Position numbers and translations under genes: made by a program
The notes under the pieces: model-generated
What the model saw: the letters and a program-made list of their open reading frames with translations, nothing else
Told to the model about the DNA's origin: nothing
Databases searched by the model: none
Assembly: GCA_050943215.1 (NCBI GenBank)
Contig: JBMNOU010000019.1
Location: 1 to 28,357 of the forward strand
From: JBMNOU01 sp050943215
GTDB lineage: Bacteria > Bacillota > Clostridia > Christensenellales > SZUA-584
Length of the DNA stretch: 28,357 nt
Direction of reading: 5' to 3'
In this document: piece by piece, positions 1 through 7,384 of the stretch
How the letters are laid out: every line of letters starts with the position of its first letter
Numbering within the stretch: position 1 is the stretch's first letter

Positions 1-103
1 TTTTATTAAAAATATTTGGTCACGTAACAGTTGCAGATATACAAAAAGGGTCTTAATGGTATATTTGTAAAGTAAAACTTAATAAAGGAGGTGTTACATT
101 TTA

Positions 104-1645
104 GTGGATACTATTTTGCTGATAGTACTACCTCTGGTTACTTTGATCATCGGCGTATCTTTAGGTTATATATACAGAAGAAGCGTCGCTGAAGCCAAGG
201 TAGGTAGAGCAGAAGATTCCGTAAAAAAACTTTTGGCAGAGGCGCAAAAGAAAGCTGAAGCCGTTAAGAAGGAAACTGTTCTTGAAGCCAAAGAGGAAAT
301 CCACGTATTGAGAAGCGAATTTGAAAAAGAGTCGAAAGAACGGCGTAGTGAAATTCAAAGGATCGAGAGAAGACTAGCTCAGCGGGAAGAGATGCTGGAT
401 AAAAAATTAGCAGGTGCGGAGGCTAAAGAAGAGCAAACAAATAAAAAATTAAAAGAAATCAATAAAACCAAAGAAGACATTGACCAGACGATTAAGCAAC
501 AGATAGAGCAGCTAGAAAAAATATCCGGGATGACAATTGAAGAAGCAAAAGTACTTTTGCTTGAAAAGGTTGAGCAGGAAACCAGGCGCGATATGGCTAT
601 ATATGTCCGGGAAATAGAGTATAAGGCAAAAGATGAAGCGGACAGGAAATCCCGTGAAATAATAGCAAACGCAATCCAGAAATATGCTGCAGACCATGTT
701 GCAGAGAATACAGTATCCGTTGTTTCATTGCCCAGCGATGAAATGAAAGGCAGAATTATCGGTAGGGAAGGGCGCAATATACGCGCACTTGAAACAGCGA
801 CGGGTATCGATCTTATTATTGATGATACACCTGAAGCTGTCATACTATCCGGATTTGATCCTATACGGAGAGAGATAGCAAGGATTGCTCTTGAAAAGCT
901 CATAATAGACGGAAGAATTCACCCAGCTCGTATTGAAGAGATGGTCAAAAAAGCCCGTAAAGAGGTAGAGAAAGAAATACGGGACGCAGGGGAGCAAGCT
1001 GCTTTTGAAGTAGGTATACATAACCTACATGCCGAGTTAATTAAATTGCTTGGCAGATTGAAATACCGTACAAGTTATGGCCAAAATGTGTTAAAGCATT
1101 CGCTGGAAGTCGCACATCTTTCAGCCGTTATGGCTGCAGAGCTTGGCTCAAATTTAAAACTTGCGAAACGAGGCGGTTTACTGCATGATATCGGCAAGGC
1201 TGTTGACCACGAGGTGGAAGGTCCACATATTCAGATCGGTGCAGATCTTGCCAAAAAATATCGTGAAAACCAAGATGTCGTTCATTGTATACAAGCACAT
1301 CATGGCGACGTAGAAGCGCAGACAGTTGAAGCGGTCCTTGTACAATCAGCAGATGCAATATCTGCAGCAAGGCCGGGCGCAAGAAGAGAAACTCTCGAGA
1401 ATTATATCAAACGCTTAGAAGCACTAGAGGAAATCGCTAACTCATTTTCGGGTGTAGAGAAATGCTATGCTATTCAAGCAGGCAGAGAAGTACGCATTTT
1501 GGTTAAACCCGAAGACGTGGATGATGCAGGAATGCATCTGATGGCTAAGGATATCGTAAAGAAAATTGAAAAAGATTTGGACTATCCCGGACAAATCAAA
1601 GTGAATGTAATAAGGGAGACCAGATCGGTTGATTTTGCTAAATGA
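104..1645 (+). CDS. rny: Ribonuclease Y (membrane-anchored endoribonuclease)
   Basis: RNase Y is the endoribonuclease that starts mRNA decay in Firmicutes from the inner face of the membrane. The 513-residue protein has the full family layout and length. It has an N-terminal membrane segment (about residues 3-23), a long charged coiled coil (about 28-190), a KH RNA-binding domain (about 205-270, with GRIIGREGRN at 216-225) and an HD phosphohydrolase domain (H332, then HD at 361-362). Translation starts at GTG, placed about 10 nt after a strong AAAGGAGGTG ribosome binding site at 84-93. The upstream gene lies outside the window, so any operon link is unknown. A perfect hairpin follows the stop codon. 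The identification is secure from domain order and motifs. Confidence 0.97.
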   Translation: MDTILLIVLPLVTLIIGVSLGYIYRRSVAEAKVGRAEDSVKKLLAEAQKKAEAVKKETVLEAKEEIHVLRSEFEKESKERRSEIQRIERRLAQREEMLDKKLAGAEAKEEQTNKKLKEINKTKEDIDQTIKQQIEQLEKISGMTIEEAKVLLLEKVEQETRRDMAIYVREIEYKAKDEADRKSREIIANAIQKYAADHVAENTVSVVSLPSDEMKGRIIGREGRNIRALETATGIDLIIDDTPEAVILSGFDPIRREIARIALEKLIIDGRIHPARIEEMVKKARKEVEKEIRDAGEQAAFEVGIHNLHAELIKLLGRLKYRTSYGQNVLKHSLEVAHLSAVMAAELGSNLKLAKRGGLLHDIGKAVDHEVEGPHIQIGADLAKKYRENQDVVHCIQAHHGDVEAQTVEAVLVQSADAISAARPGARRETLENYIKRLEALEEIANSFSGVEKCYAIQAGREVRILVKPEDVDDAGMHLMAKDIVKKIEKDLDYPGQIKVNVIRETRSVDFAK

Positions 1646-1650
1646 TATAA

Positions 1651-1675
1651 AGGAGAGCCGGGAAACGGCTCTCCT
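1651..1675 (+). terminator. Perfect hairpin after rny, possible terminator
   Basis: A 10-bp perfect inverted repeat (AGGAGAGCCG / CGGCTCTCCT) with a GGAAA loop starts five bases after the rny stop codon. It is not followed by a clear T-tract, so it may be a weak terminator or a 3'-end stabiliser rather than a classical rho-independent terminator. A run of six T occurs about 45 nt further on, after a weaker CCTAG/CTAGG pairing. Confidence 0.45.
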
Positions 1676-1783
1676 GTTAGTTACCGGGACCTAGATAACC
1701 GAGGGGCTAGGGATGGTAGAGTTTTTTATCAGATGTCGTAGATTGGCCTAAGTTAAAAAGGTCTTTAATCAAGAAAAGTTATT

Positions 1784-2743
1784 ATGAAGAAATCTTGTGA
1801 GGTATCGAGAATAGTTCGTATAGCTGATTCGCACTCTGACTTTGCTGCACTGAAAGTGCTGAGTGACGCTGAAAGCCGATTGTTTGACCATGCCGACCTA
1901 ATTCGAATGGTAAAAGGGGGCATTGCTTTGCAAGTTTTTGCAATATGGGTTCCCCCAGAACATCAAAACAAAAAAAAATGCTGCTTAAGTCAACTTAACT
2001 ATCTTTATGACTTTATTAAAAGTTCTAACGGCCACATCTCACTTTGCACAACTGCGACAGACTTTATTTCACCTCATACCATTAAAGCTGTTATTGCTAT
2101 AGAAAGCGGGGAGAGTATCGATTGCAGCATTGATTTATTGCAGCAGACATATGATTTCGGTGCAAGGATTTACAGCCTATCGTGGAATACCGAAAATGAC
2201 TTTGCGAATGGATGCGATTGCTGTGGCGGTTTAAAACCAAAAGGCATCAAAGCTATTAAGAAGCTTAACAGACTACGCGCCGCGCTAGATCTGTCACACA
2301 TAAATGAACAAGGGTTTTGGGAGGCCGTATCGATATACGAACACGCGCCGTGTGCAACGCACTCATCCGTATATGATATAGTTCCCTGCCAAAGGAATCT
2401 GAAAAAGGATCAGATTCAATACATAATCGATAAAGGCGGCTACATAGGAGTTAATTTTTATACCGAATTTTTAAGAGGCAGCGCTGCATCTATAGATGAT
2501 ATTTTAGACCATATTGAATATATCCTAATGTGCAGCGGACAGAACGCTGTCGGGTTCGGTTCTGATTTCTGCGGTATACAGCATACACCAAAAGGACTTG
2601 ATTCCGTAGCAGAGTATCAAAAAATCCCTAAAGCAATGTCTAATAGGGGATTTAACGATACACTGATACAAAAAATTTGTTATGGAAATTTCGAAAATTA
2701 TATATTAAAATTTTATAAAATAGAACAGGATGAGTTATCATGA
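1784..2743 (+). CDS. M19-family (renal/membrane) dipeptidase
   Basis: Zinc-dependent dipeptidase of peptidase family M19, which in bacteria cleaves dipeptides, often with a D-residue or proline at the C-terminal side. The 319-residue length is normal. The metal-ligand pattern is complete: H17-x-D19 in DSHSD, E107 in AIESGE, H172 in LSH, H193 in THSS, plus D261 in GSDF. The RN pair (residues 204-205) that follows the last histidine in this family is also present. No signal peptide is visible, so the enzyme is probably cytoplasmic. A Cys-rich patch (CDCCGG, from residue 144) is unusual. No good ribosome binding site precedes the ATG, but the HxD motif lies only 16 residues in, so a much later start is excluded. 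Its last four bases overlap purB (ATGA), so the two are translationally coupled. Substrate unknown. Confidence 0.88.
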   Translation: MKKSCEVSRIVRIADSHSDFAALKVLSDAESRLFDHADLIRMVKGGIALQVFAIWVPPEHQNKKKCCLSQLNYLYDFIKSSNGHISLCTTATDFISPHTIKAVIAIESGESIDCSIDLLQQTYDFGARIYSLSWNTENDFANGCDCCGGLKPKGIKAIKKLNRLRAALDLSHINEQGFWEAVSIYEHAPCATHSSVYDIVPCQRNLKKDQIQYIIDKGGYIGVNFYTEFLRGSAASIDDILDHIEYILMCSGQNAVGFGSDFCGIQHTPKGLDSVAEYQKIPKAMSNRGFNDTLIQKICYGNFENYILKFYKIEQDELS

Positions 2744-4170
2744 AAAACATATATGAAAATCCTCTCATTACACGGTACGCTTCAAAAGAAATGGCTGAAA
2801 CATTTTCAGACGATAAAAAGTTTAAAACATGGAGAAAACTTTGGATTGCGCTGGCAGAATGTGAAAAAGAACTTGGACTTGATATAACTGACGAACAGAT
2901 CGAAGAGATGAAGCGGTATAAAGAGGAGATAAATTATGATGTTGCGGAAGAGAGGGAAAGGGCTGTCCGTCATGACGTAATGGCACATGTGCACGCATAC
3001 GGTGAGCAATGCAAAAAAGCAAAACCCATTATTCATCTCGGAGCAACAAGCTGTTATGTGGGCGATAACACTGACCTTATTGTCATGTATGATGCGCTAA
3101 AAATCATCGAAGTCAAACTAGTCAATGTTTTAAATAATCTTTCCCGGTTCGCGCTCAAATACAAAGACATGCCCACACTGGGATTCACGCATTTTCAGCC
3201 TGCACAGCTAACAACTGTCGGGAAACGCGCAACCTTATGGATGCAGGATCTTCTGATGGATTTGCATGCTATAAAAGATATACTGTCAAATTATAAACTA
3301 AGGGGTGTTAAGGGAACAACTGGTACCGGTGCAAGCTTTCTGTCGCTGTTTAACGGTGATACCGAAAAAGTAAAGATGCTGGATATTATGGTCTGCGCGA
3401 AAATGGGGTTTGCATCCTCTTTTGCCGTCACAGGGCAAACATATCCCCGTAAATTCGATTCAATCGTTTTAAATGCTCTATCATTATTGGCCCAGAGCGC
3501 TTACAAATTCAGCAATGATTTAAGGCTCTTGCAAAATCTTAAGGAAGTTGAAGAACCATTTGAAAAAGAACAAATCGGCTCATCTGCAATGGCGTATAAA
3601 AGAAACCCAATGCGCAGCGAAAGAATGGGTGCACTATGTAGATATCTTCTCTCAATGCCTTTAAATGCTGCTATAACGGCTTCTACCCAGTGGTTTGAGC
3701 GTACCCTTGATGATTCAGCTAATAGGCGCCTTGTATTGCCACAGAGCTTTTTAGCAGCTGATGCAATACTTTCTTTGTATCTCAACATCACATCTGGTTT
3801 GGTGGTCTATGAAAACGTGATAAAAAATAGGGTTTTGCAGGAGCTGCCTTTTATGGCAACTGAAACAATACTGATGGAATCAGTAAAACGTGGGGGAGAT
3901 AGACAGGAACTGCATGAGTATATACGACAATATGCTATGAAAGCAGCGCAGCGCGTTAAGGTATTCGGAGAACCCAACAACCTGCTTGATCTAATAAAAG
4001 CCGATACAAATTTCTTTCTATCTGAAAATGAGGTTGATAGCCTTGTCGACCCGCAAAAGTTTACCGGATGTGCCGGCATGCAGACGCAGGATTTTATCGA
4101 TACTCAAATAAAACCAGTATTGCAGGAATATGCCGAATGCCTTGGCCTAAAGGGAACTGTTAAAATATAG
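2740..4170 (+). CDS. purB: Adenylosuccinate lyase
   Basis: Catalyses two steps of purine synthesis: release of fumarate from SAICAR to give AICAR, and from adenylosuccinate to give AMP. The 476-residue protein carries the fumarase/aspartase superfamily signature (SSAMAYKRNPMRSE, roughly residues 283-296) with its catalytic serine loop. The THFQPAQ motif typical of the family is also present at about residue 150. The length fits the longer clostridial/eukaryote-like PurB type. The start ATG overlaps the dipeptidase stop codon, with AGGATGAG upstream as a ribosome binding site. No other pur gene is nearby, so the pathway genes are dispersed. Identification is firm. Confidence 0.95.
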   Translation: MKNIYENPLITRYASKEMAETFSDDKKFKTWRKLWIALAECEKELGLDITDEQIEEMKRYKEEINYDVAEERERAVRHDVMAHVHAYGEQCKKAKPIIHLGATSCYVGDNTDLIVMYDALKIIEVKLVNVLNNLSRFALKYKDMPTLGFTHFQPAQLTTVGKRATLWMQDLLMDLHAIKDILSNYKLRGVKGTTGTGASFLSLFNGDTEKVKMLDIMVCAKMGFASSFAVTGQTYPRKFDSIVLNALSLLAQSAYKFSNDLRLLQNLKEVEEPFEKEQIGSSAMAYKRNPMRSERMGALCRYLLSMPLNAAITASTQWFERTLDDSANRRLVLPQSFLAADAILSLYLNITSGLVVYENVIKNRVLQELPFMATETILMESVKRGGDRQELHEYIRQYAMKAAQRVKVFGEPNNLLDLIKADTNFFLSENEVDSLVDPQKFTGCAGMQTQDFIDTQIKPVLQEYAECLGLKGTVKI

Positions 4171-4193
4171 CTTTAGCAAGTAAATAATAAAAA

Positions 4194-4218
4194 AAGCGTC
4201 TGAACTCAACAGACGCTT
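4194..4218 (-). terminator. Rho-independent terminator of tRNA-Trp
   Basis: The 9-bp stem AAGCGTCTG / CAGACGCTT has a 7-nt loop. On the minus strand it is followed by a T-rich run (complement of 4184-4195), the form of an intrinsic terminator, and it starts four bases past the CCA end of the minus-strand tRNA-Trp. In the plus direction there is no T-tract, so it probably does little to stop purB transcripts. Confidence 0.8.
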
Positions 4219-4221
4219 AAC

Positions 4222-4296
4222 TGGCAGGGGAGACGCGATTCGAACACGCAACCGTCGGTTTTGGAGACCGATGCTCTACCGTTGAGCCACTCCCCT
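4222..4296 (-). tRNA. tRNA-Trp (CCA anticodon)
   Basis: The reverse strand folds as a 75-nt tRNA. The acceptor stem AGGGGAG / CTCCCCT is perfect, the discriminator is G, and the 3' CCA is encoded. The anticodon loop CTCCAAA gives anticodon CCA (Trp), and the T-loop is GTTCGAATC. It is a single gene with its own promoter (4313-4341) and terminator (4194-4218), placed against the direction of the flanking purB and proC genes. Confidence 0.95.
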
Positions 4297-4312
4297 ATAG
4301 CAGACAAACGTA

Positions 4313-4341
4313 ATTATAATCAATTTACGCAATCTCGTCAA
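4313..4341 (-). promoter_or_regulatory. Promoter of tRNA-Trp
   Basis: On the minus strand, TTGACG (4336-4341) and TATAAT (4313-4318) are separated by exactly 17 bp. The -10 box ends 17 nt before the tRNA 5' end. This is a near-consensus sigma-A promoter. Its -35 element sits next to the ribosome binding site of the divergent proC gene (4343-4349). Confidence 0.8.
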
Positions 4342-4358
4342 TAGGAGGATAGATTTCA

Positions 4359-5159
4359 ATGAAAGAATATAACCTAGGATTTATCGGCGCCGGGAATATG
4401 GCCCAGGCAATCATCAATGGCGCAATTGAAAAGCGCATTGTAGCTGCTGGCAATATCTATGTATACGATATTGATACGGTAAAAATTAACGTACTGGAAA
4501 ATAGCCTTGGGGTTAATTCGGTTTGCAGCATAAATGAATTATCTGTACAATGTGATTTTATTCTGATTGCGGTAAAACCGAATATCATGCCCGACGTACT
4601 TAATCAGATAAAAGAATTCAATAAACCGGTTATATCGATAGCTGCCGGATGGAGCGCCGATATGATCAAGAATGTCATTGGCTGTAACAAAAAAGTGTTG
4701 CGGCTGATGCCAAATACTCCGCTGATGGTGGGGGAGGGTATGAGCGTTTTTGAAACGCCAAACAATTTTGATGAACAAGAAAGGATATTTATTGAACGCA
4801 TATTCTCATCGCTCGGTAAGGTAGATTGCGCGCCACTCAAATTAATGGACGCTGTTACTGCCGTTTCAGGAAGCGGCCCCGCATACGTGTATATGTTCAT
4901 CGAATCGCTCGCTGATGCTGGTGTGCTTTGCGGGCTTCCGAGGAGCCAGGCTATAACTCTGGCAACGCAAACGGTACTGGGAGCGGCAAAAACAGTAATG
5001 GACACCGGCAAACATCCTGGTGCGCTCAAAGATGCAGTCTGTTCACCAGGCGGAACAACGATTGAGGCCGTCAAATCACTTGAACAAAGCGGATTTAGGG
5101 GCGCCGTTATCAGAGCTGTCGAGCAGTGTGCCAATAAGTCAAAAGCGTTAAATGACTGA
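4359..5159 (+). CDS. proC: Pyrroline-5-carboxylate reductase
   Basis: Last step of proline synthesis: NAD(P)H-dependent reduction of pyrroline-5-carboxylate to proline. The 266-residue length is typical. An N-terminal Rossmann motif (GFIGAGNMAQAI, residues 7-18) is followed by the C-terminal family signature (SGSGPAYVYMFIESLADAG region, about 170-190) and the SPGGTT loop. AGGAGGA at 4343-4349 precedes the ATG. The 3' end overlaps rnhA by 8 bp. Other proline genes are not in the window. Its own promoter was not identified with confidence. Transcription may come from purB reading through the weakly terminating hairpin, which would give RNA antisense to tRNA-Trp. Confidence 0.96.
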   Translation: MKEYNLGFIGAGNMAQAIINGAIEKRIVAAGNIYVYDIDTVKINVLENSLGVNSVCSINELSVQCDFILIAVKPNIMPDVLNQIKEFNKPVISIAAGWSADMIKNVIGCNKKVLRLMPNTPLMVGEGMSVFETPNNFDEQERIFIERIFSSLGKVDCAPLKLMDAVTAVSGSGPAYVYMFIESLADAGVLCGLPRSQAITLATQTVLGAAKTVMDTGKHPGALKDAVCSPGGTTIEAVKSLEQSGFRGAVIRAVEQCANKSKALND

Positions 5160-5628
5160 TATGAAACGAGTTGCAATATACACAGATGGCGCATGCTCAA
5201 ATAATCCCGGTCCGGGCGGATGGGCGGCTGTATTGATTTATAAAGGAAATGAAAAAAACATCAATGGATATGACCCTGAAACGACCAATAACCGAATGGA
5301 GCTAACAGCTGTATTAAAGGCTCTGCAGGCGCTGAAAGAACCATGCCACGTCACGCTACATACGGACAGCGCATATATTTACAATGCATTTGACAAGGGC
5401 TGGATTAATAATTGGCAGATTAACGGATGGAAAACCGCTGCAAAAAAACCCGTTGAAAATCAGGATCTTTGGAAAGAGATTGTTGATGCGGCGAATATAC
5501 ACAGCGTTACATGGAAAAAGGTAAAGGGACATGCCGATAATAAATATAACAACTTATGTGACGAACTGGCCAAGAGAGCTATTAAAGATAACGAAGGAAC
5601 TAGTGAAGAGCAGGACATCTATGCGTAA
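5152..5628 (+). CDS. rnhA: Ribonuclease HI
   Basis: Cuts the RNA strand of RNA-DNA hybrids (R-loops, primers). The 158-residue protein has all RNase HI catalytic positions: D12 in YTDGACSNNPGPGG, E50 in NNRMEL, D72 in HTDSAY, H127 in VKGHAD and D137 in CDELA. The ATG at 5152 overlaps the proC stop region. A second ATG at 5161 would start three residues later, and no clear ribosome binding site favours either, so coupling to proC is likely. A hairpin overlaps its stop codon. Confidence 0.95.
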   Translation: MTDMKRVAIYTDGACSNNPGPGGWAAVLIYKGNEKNINGYDPETTNNRMELTAVLKALQALKEPCHVTLHTDSAYIYNAFDKGWINNWQINGWKTAAKKPVENQDLWKEIVDAANIHSVTWKKVKGHADNKYNNLCDELAKRAIKDNEGTSEEQDIYA

Positions 5629-5646
5629 AAGACAAGTTTTGCGCAT
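5621..5646. terminator. Hairpin spanning the rnhA stop codon
   Basis: ATGCGTAAAA / TTTTGCGCAT form a 10-bp stem (one G-U pair) with a GACAAG loop. The left arm holds the rnhA stop codon. The A-tract in one arm and the T-tract in the other resemble a compact bidirectional terminator, but no long T-run follows, so efficiency is uncertain. It may weaken readthrough into the recombinase gene 27 nt downstream. Confidence 0.4.
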
Positions 5647-5662
5647 AGATTATAGTTTTAAT

Positions 5663-5667
5663 GAGGT
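5663..5667 (+). promoter_or_regulatory. Ribosome binding site that sets the recombinase start
   Basis: GAGGT lies five bases before the ATG at 5673. An in-frame ATG at 5661 would contain this site inside its own first codons and has no binding site of its own, so the later ATG is preferred. Confidence 0.55.
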
Positions 5668-5672
5668 CAATT

Positions 5673-6707
5673 ATGTCTAAAAAAAGGAAAGCAGAGATTA
5701 ATATTAAAAAAACGGAAAAACTTCGCAGAGTACTTTCCACGCTACCGCCTTTTTGCCTGGATTATTTTAGAGGCATCGAGCAAAATACGTCACTATTAAC
5801 GCGTATCAATTACGCTTATGATCTACGTTTGTTTTTTTCATTTCTTGAGAACGAGCTAGGCGAAGATGTTAGCCGCATGAGCGCTAAAGACCTGCAGGAT
5901 ATTACCCTAACAGACTTTGAAATTTTTTTCGAATACCTGACTTTATATTATAAAGATGATATAGTTGTTGAAAATACTGAAAAAGGCATTGCCCGCAAAC
6001 TTGCGTCTATCCGGTCTTTTTACAAGTATTATTATAAAAAAGAAATAATTGATACAAATGTGACTACAAAATTGGAAACGCCTAAAATTCATGAAAAACC
6101 GATTATTCGGCTGACCAACGAAGAAACGATAAAACTTTTTAACGTTATTGAAACAGGCAGCGGAATGTCACCCACACAGTTGGCTTTCCATAATAAAACA
6201 AAGATCCGCGATATGGCAATTTTTACATTATTTCTTACAACAGGCATCCGAATTAGTGAGCTTTGCGCACTTAATATCAGCGATTTTGATTTTGGAAACA
6301 GCTCTTTTAAAGTAATTAGAAAAGGCGGCAATGAAGTGTTGTTATATTTCGGACAAGAGACCAAACGGGCTCTTTACGACTATATTGAAGAAAGAAAAAG
6401 CAATGCCTGCTACAGTTTGGACTCCCCCATGTTTCTATCTTTGCAAAATAAACGCATAAGTGTTCGTGCTTTACAGCAGTTAGTCAAAAAGTATGCGAAA
6501 ATAGCAGTTCCATTAAAGAATATATCTCCGCACAAGCTTCGAAGCACATACGGCACAATGCTTTACAATGAAACGGGAGATATTTATCTCGTAGCTGATG
6601 TCCTCGGACATAAAGATGTTAATACGACACGAAAGCATTATGCCGCAATTGATGAGGAAAGACGAAAACGCGCATCAGGTGCAGTCAGATTTCGTGATAA
6701 TTCATGA
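5673..6707 (+). CDS. XerC/XerD-type tyrosine recombinase
   Basis: Site-specific recombinase that cuts and rejoins DNA through a tyrosine nucleophile. The 344-residue protein (from the ATG at 5673) has an N-terminal SAM-like core-binding domain (about 25-125). Its catalytic domain keeps all key residues: R193 (TTGIRISEL), K217 (RKGGNE), H287 and R290 (SPHKLR), H313 (LGHKD) and Y323 (KHYAAI). It is somewhat longer than XerC/XerD (about 300), with a basic N-terminal extension. No excisionase, repeats or phage genes adjoin it, so a housekeeping dimer-resolution or similar role is more likely than an integrative element, but its target site is unknown. It lies between rnhA and lexA, about 70 bp before lexA. 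Confidence 0.88.
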   Translation: MSKKRKAEINIKKTEKLRRVLSTLPPFCLDYFRGIEQNTSLLTRINYAYDLRLFFSFLENELGEDVSRMSAKDLQDITLTDFEIFFEYLTLYYKDDIVVENTEKGIARKLASIRSFYKYYYKKEIIDTNVTTKLETPKIHEKPIIRLTNEETIKLFNVIETGSGMSPTQLAFHNKTKIRDMAIFTLFLTTGIRISELCALNISDFDFGNSSFKVIRKGGNEVLLYFGQETKRALYDYIEERKSNACYSLDSPMFLSLQNKRISVRALQQLVKKYAKIAVPLKNISPHKLRSTYGTMLYNETGDIYLVADVLGHKDVNTTRKHYAAIDEERRKRASGAVRFRDNS

Positions 6708-6709
6708 TA

Positions 6710-6723
6710 AGAACAAGCGTTTG
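6710..6723 (+). promoter_or_regulatory. LexA (SOS) box upstream of lexA
   Basis: The 14-bp site AGAACAAGCGTTTG matches 12 of 14 positions of the Gram-positive LexA/DinR operator CGAACRNRYGTTYC. It lies 9 bp before the -35 box of lexA, which is consistent with autoregulation. The operator consensus is established for Bacillus; its use here is inferred. Confidence 0.7.
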
Positions 6724-6732
6724 TAATTTTGA

Positions 6733-6761
6733 TTGACAGGTTATTATATATTTGTTATGAT
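6733..6761 (+). promoter_or_regulatory. lexA promoter
   Basis: TTGACA (6733-6738) and TATGAT (6756-6761) are separated by 17 bp and lie 18 nt upstream of the lexA ATG. The first is a perfect -35 and the second a one-mismatch -10. Confidence 0.85.
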
Positions 6762-6778
6762 AAAATTGAGGTGATTAT

Positions 6779-7384
6779 ATGGAACTATTATCCAAACGCC
6801 AAAACGATGTATACCAGTTCATCAAAAACTATATCAGCGAAAACGGATATGCGCCATGTGTGCGTGATATCTGCTCTGCACTAAATCTTAAATCGACATC
6901 AACAGCGCATGCTCATTTAACAAAACTGGAGCGCAAAGGTTACATTTCAAGGGATCCGGCAAAGCCCAGAACGATTACGATATTAGCCGAGGGTGACACA
7001 AAAGAGCGCATGTTGCGCGTTCCTGTTGTAGGAAGGGTTGCTGCTGGGGTACCAATTACAGCTATCGAAAATATAGACGAATACCTTTCTCTTCCCTATT
7101 CGCTTCTCGGCTCGGATGACGTGTTCATACTCAATGTCAGAGGCGACAGTATGATAGACGCAGGTATTTTTAACAATGATAGGATCATCGCTCAGAAACA
7201 AAATTACGCACAAAATGGCGACATTGTGGTCGCATTGCTCGATGATGAAGCAACAGTAAAGCGCTTTTTCAGAGAGGGCGATCGCGTCAGGCTTCAGGCC
7301 GAGAACGAGAATTTTGCTCCTATATATACAAATAATATAAATATTCTTGGAAAAGTAATCGGCTTACTACGGATGTTTAGATAA
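6779..7384 (+). CDS. lexA: LexA repressor (SOS regulator)
   Basis: Represses SOS genes and cleaves itself when stimulated by RecA-ssDNA. The 201-residue protein has an N-terminal winged helix (residues 1-68, HTH around 25-50). The self-cleavage site is at A89-G90 (GRVAAGVP), with catalytic S124 in RGDSM and K161 in TVKRFF, so both halves of the LexA switch are intact. GAGGTG precedes the ATG. A near-consensus promoter and a 12/14 SOS box lie upstream. The 3' end overlaps the convergent PLP-enzyme gene by 8 bp with no terminator in between. Confidence 0.97.
   Translation: MELLSKRQNDVYQFIKNYISENGYAPCVRDICSALNLKSTSTAHAHLTKLERKGYISRDPAKPRTITILAEGDTKERMLRVPVVGRVAAGVPITAIENIDEYLSLPYSLLGSDDVFILNVRGDSMIDAGIFNNDRIIAQKQNYAQNGDIVVALLDDEATVKRFFREGDRVRLQAENENFAPIYTNNINILGKVIGLLRMFR

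Noticed and set aside
379..903. A 174-codon frame antisense to rny
   Set aside because: It lies fully inside a strong gene, has low-complexity Ser/Ile/Phe composition and no family resemblance.
4194..4218. The hairpin after purB as terminator of purB
   Set aside because: The T-tract is on the minus strand only, so it serves the opposite-strand tRNA-Trp.
4604..5200. A 198-codon frame antisense to proC and the rnhA start
   Set aside because: It is a shadow of a secure gene, with no motif and no ribosome binding site noted.
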